64,000 nt of DNA from Algoriphagus sp. AK58 (GTDB lineage Bacteria > Bacteroidota > Bacteroidia > Cytophagales > Cyclobacteriaceae): assembly GCF_014324365.1 (NCBI RefSeq), contig NZ_QEIG01000020.1, forward strand, positions 62,001 through 126,000, given 5' to 3'. The notes under the pieces were generated by a model. The model ran no database searches, was not told the origin of the DNA, and saw only the letters and a program-made list of their open reading frames with translations. Below, one piece after another: positions 62,801 through 64,000 of the stretch. Positions within the stretch are counted from its first letter, which is position 1. The number at the start of each line of letters is the position of its first letter. Both the position numbers and the translations under genes were made by a program.

Positions 62801-63499
62801 TCATACATGAAATTGCTCCCGGATATTCTCCGTCACCACTTTTCCGTCAAAGAGATTGATCACGCGATGGGCGTAGTTGGCGTCGTGAGGAGAGTGGGTC
62901 ACCATCACGATAGTGGTGCCTTCATTGTTTAACTCCTCTAGAAGACGCATTACTTCTTCCCCATTTTTAGAATCCAAGTTACCGGTAGGTTCGTCAGCCA
63001 GAATTACCGCCGGCTTGGCCACAATCGCCCGTGCAATAGCCACACGCTGCTGCTGACCACCGGAAAGCTGCTGAGGAAAGTGATTGCGCCGGTGCATGAT
63101 ATTCATACGCGTAAGTACTTCCTCCACTCGCTTTTTACGCTCATCCGTACTGATTTTCAGGTACAAGAGTGGTAGTTCCACATTTTCAAATACTGTCAGT
63201 TCATCGATCAGGTTAAAGCTTTGAAATACAAATCCAATGTTGCCTTTTCTCAAAGCCGAACGCTGTCTTTCAGAATAGGCAGCTACTTCCTTATCCAGGA
63301 AATAATATTCCCCGCTATCAGGATTATCCAGCAAGCCAATGATGTTGAGCAAGGTAGACTTGCCACAACCCGAAGGCCCCATAATGGCGACAAATTCTCC
63401 TTTTTTGATTTCGATTTGAATGCCGTCGAGCGCGGTAGTTTCGACTTCTTCGGTGGTGTAAAGCTTTTTGAGGTTTACGGTTTTGATGACGTTTTCCAT
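62801..63499 (-). CDS. MacB/LolD-type ABC transporter ATPase, canonical
   Basis: A 232-residue ATPase started at 63499 (MENVIKTVNLKKLY); an open frame continues 53 codons upstream through the repeat, but has no family similarity. Walker A is GPSGCGKS, the signature is LSGGQQQRVAIARA, Walker B and D-loop are LADEPTGNLDS, and the switch histidine is in VMVTHSPHDA. In contrast to the ATPase at 44106 all motifs are standard. It is upstream of permease 5 on the same strand, with the plus-strand four-helix-bundle gene between. Confidence 0.92.
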   Translation of the reverse strand: MENVIKTVNLKKLYTTEEVETTALDGIQIEIKKGEFVAIMGPSGCGKSTLLNIIGLLDNPDSGEYYFLDKEVAAYSERQRSALRKGNIGFVFQSFNLIDELTVFENVELPLLYLKISTDERKKRVEEVLTRMNIMHRRNHFPQQLSGGQQQRVAIARAIVAKPAVILADEPTGNLDSKNGEEVMRLLEELNNEGTTIVMVTHSPHDANYAHRVINLFDGKVVTENIREQFHV

Positions 63500-63504
63500 A
63501 GTGA

Positions 63505-63620
63505 TGAGATTGAAGACGGGAGACCGAAGAATCCGGATCCCATCGATTAATTGAAGTTTTAAGTTTGAAGATTGGAGACCGAAGACCGAAGAAAACGGAC
63601 CCCAACGATTAATTATAGTT
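63505..63620. repeat. Imperfect tandem duplication with GGGAGACCGAAGA words
   Basis: Two copies of about 55 bp follow each other; each has a GAGACCGAAGA word, a GGA(T/C)CCCA word and CGATTAATT, the first from about 63509 and the second from about 63563. It lies between the ATPase start and the second four-helix-bundle gene and has no gene of its own. It would read as part of an N-terminal extension if the ATPase began further up, which I reject. Confidence 0.6.
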
Positions 63621-63632
63621 TGGGGGTTAAAT

Positions 63633-63986
63633 TCATTTAATGTTATTCTTAAATCCAATGGTCATATTCATCAGATCAAAACTATCCTTATAATTTTTTT
63701 CAAATTCTTCAATAGTTATATAGCTCCTTCGCTTTGCTTTATACAGGCAGGTAACTACCTCAGCAATAGATCTGATTGAAAAACCAAGAAACCTATGTTG
63801 CTCTGGATTAGTCTGGGAAATAGAGCCTTCGGCAATATTTAAAGCAATTGAATCAGCAGCCCGATTGATTTGGCCTGTCAAGTTGTACAATTCCTCTTTG
63901 GGAAATTTCTTAGAAAGCTCATGGATTTCCTCAGCCAAATCCATGGCTTTTTGCCAGATTAAAAGTTTTTCAAATTTAAAGTTCAT
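63633..63986 (-). CDS. Four-helix-bundle (S23/IVP-family) protein, copy 2
   Basis: A 117-residue paralog of copy 1 sharing FEKLLIWQKAMDLAEE, QINRAADSIALNIAEG and RSIAEVVTCLYKAKRR. Start at the ATG at 63986, just before the window end; stop at 63633, so the protein is complete. It is on the same strand as the ATPase gene and 134 bp upstream of it. The two copies bracket that ATPase gene and point towards one another. Confidence 0.88.
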   Translation of the reverse strand: MNFKFEKLLIWQKAMDLAEEIHELSKKFPKEELYNLTGQINRAADSIALNIAEGSISQTNPEQHRFLGFSIRSIAEVVTCLYKAKRRSYITIEEFEKNYKDSFDLMNMTIGFKNNIK

Positions 63987-64000
63987 CTATTTATTGATTT

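Noticed and set aside
63500..63658. N-terminal extension of the ATPase to 63658
   Set aside because: The 53 extra residues are translated repeat sequence; the family's usual start is at 63499.
62197..63986. Diversity-generating retroelement because of the Avd-like four-helix-bundle genes
   Set aside because: No reverse transcriptase, template repeat or variable repeat with adenine-specific differences is present in the window.
62365..63986. rRNA intervening sequence
   Set aside because: The four-helix-bundle genes are not embedded in 23S rRNA sequence; the neighbours are ATPase and permease genes.

Overview
The window looks like a chromosomal segment of a Bacteroidota bacterium of the order Cytophagales, probably close to Algoriphagus / Cyclobacteriaceae. 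This is inferred from gene families, not from a database search. Supporting families are a type IX secretion plug protein (DUF5103), DUF3276, a Lacal_2735-type mini-protein, DUF4221, DUF2116, YwqK/MORN repeats, CRTAC1-type proteins, large MacB/FtsX permeases, moderate-to-low GC, and start codons mostly without Shine-Dalgarno sequences. I saw no rRNA, tRNA, CRISPR array, insertion sequence or phage gene.

Layout. 1-8.2 kb: the start of a PAS-like sensor protein cut by the window edge, an OprO/P porin, aconitase, a short-chain fatty acid transporter, a 7TM-PAS histidine kinase and a LuxC-type acyl-CoA reductase. 8.2-17 kb: ferredoxin, DUF3276, an AI-2E-type permease overlapping the GTPase YchF, a stand-alone Cas6, the T9SS plug protein, an ABC-F ATPase and a sorbosone-dehydrogenase-like enzyme. 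17-22.5 kb: a higBA toxin-antitoxin pair whose toxin reading frame is broken at an A7 tract, an ABC1 kinase with a TetR regulator, HslV, and the E2 subunit of pyruvate dehydrogenase. 22.6-28.6 kb: YheT-like hydrolase, SRAP/YedK, FabH, an unknown protein, a MORN protein, a 53-residue coiled protein and a cupin. 28.8-34.6 kb: an operon of ROK regulator, giant CRTAC1/UnbV protein and vanadium-haloperoxidase-like PAP2 protein. 34.7-42.7 kb: lipoproteins, sulfatase, zinc-ribbon protein, methyltransferase, epimerase, uracil-DNA glycosylase and OmpA.

42.8-64 kb is the most unusual part. It is a mostly minus-strand transport island with five paralogous MacB/FtsX permeases (789-828 aa), two ATPases, a TolC-type outer-membrane protein, a seven-fold SGSG-repeat DUF2807 protein, a Gfo/Idh oxidoreductase with a DUF1080 protein, one opposite-strand FG-GAP protein, and two four-helix-bundle genes flanking one ATPase. 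The permeases, ATPases and TolC probably make one or more tripartite (MacB-like) export systems, with all permeases potentially served by one or both ATPases.

The gaps of this island, and two gaps elsewhere, hold low-complexity arrays in which a short word is repeated with variation, several of them able to fold into long hairpins, plus a dispersed element with GTCCG/CGGAC arms. These arrays, the two four-helix-bundle genes next to them, the orphan Cas6 and the frameshifted HigB are the points most worth a second look.
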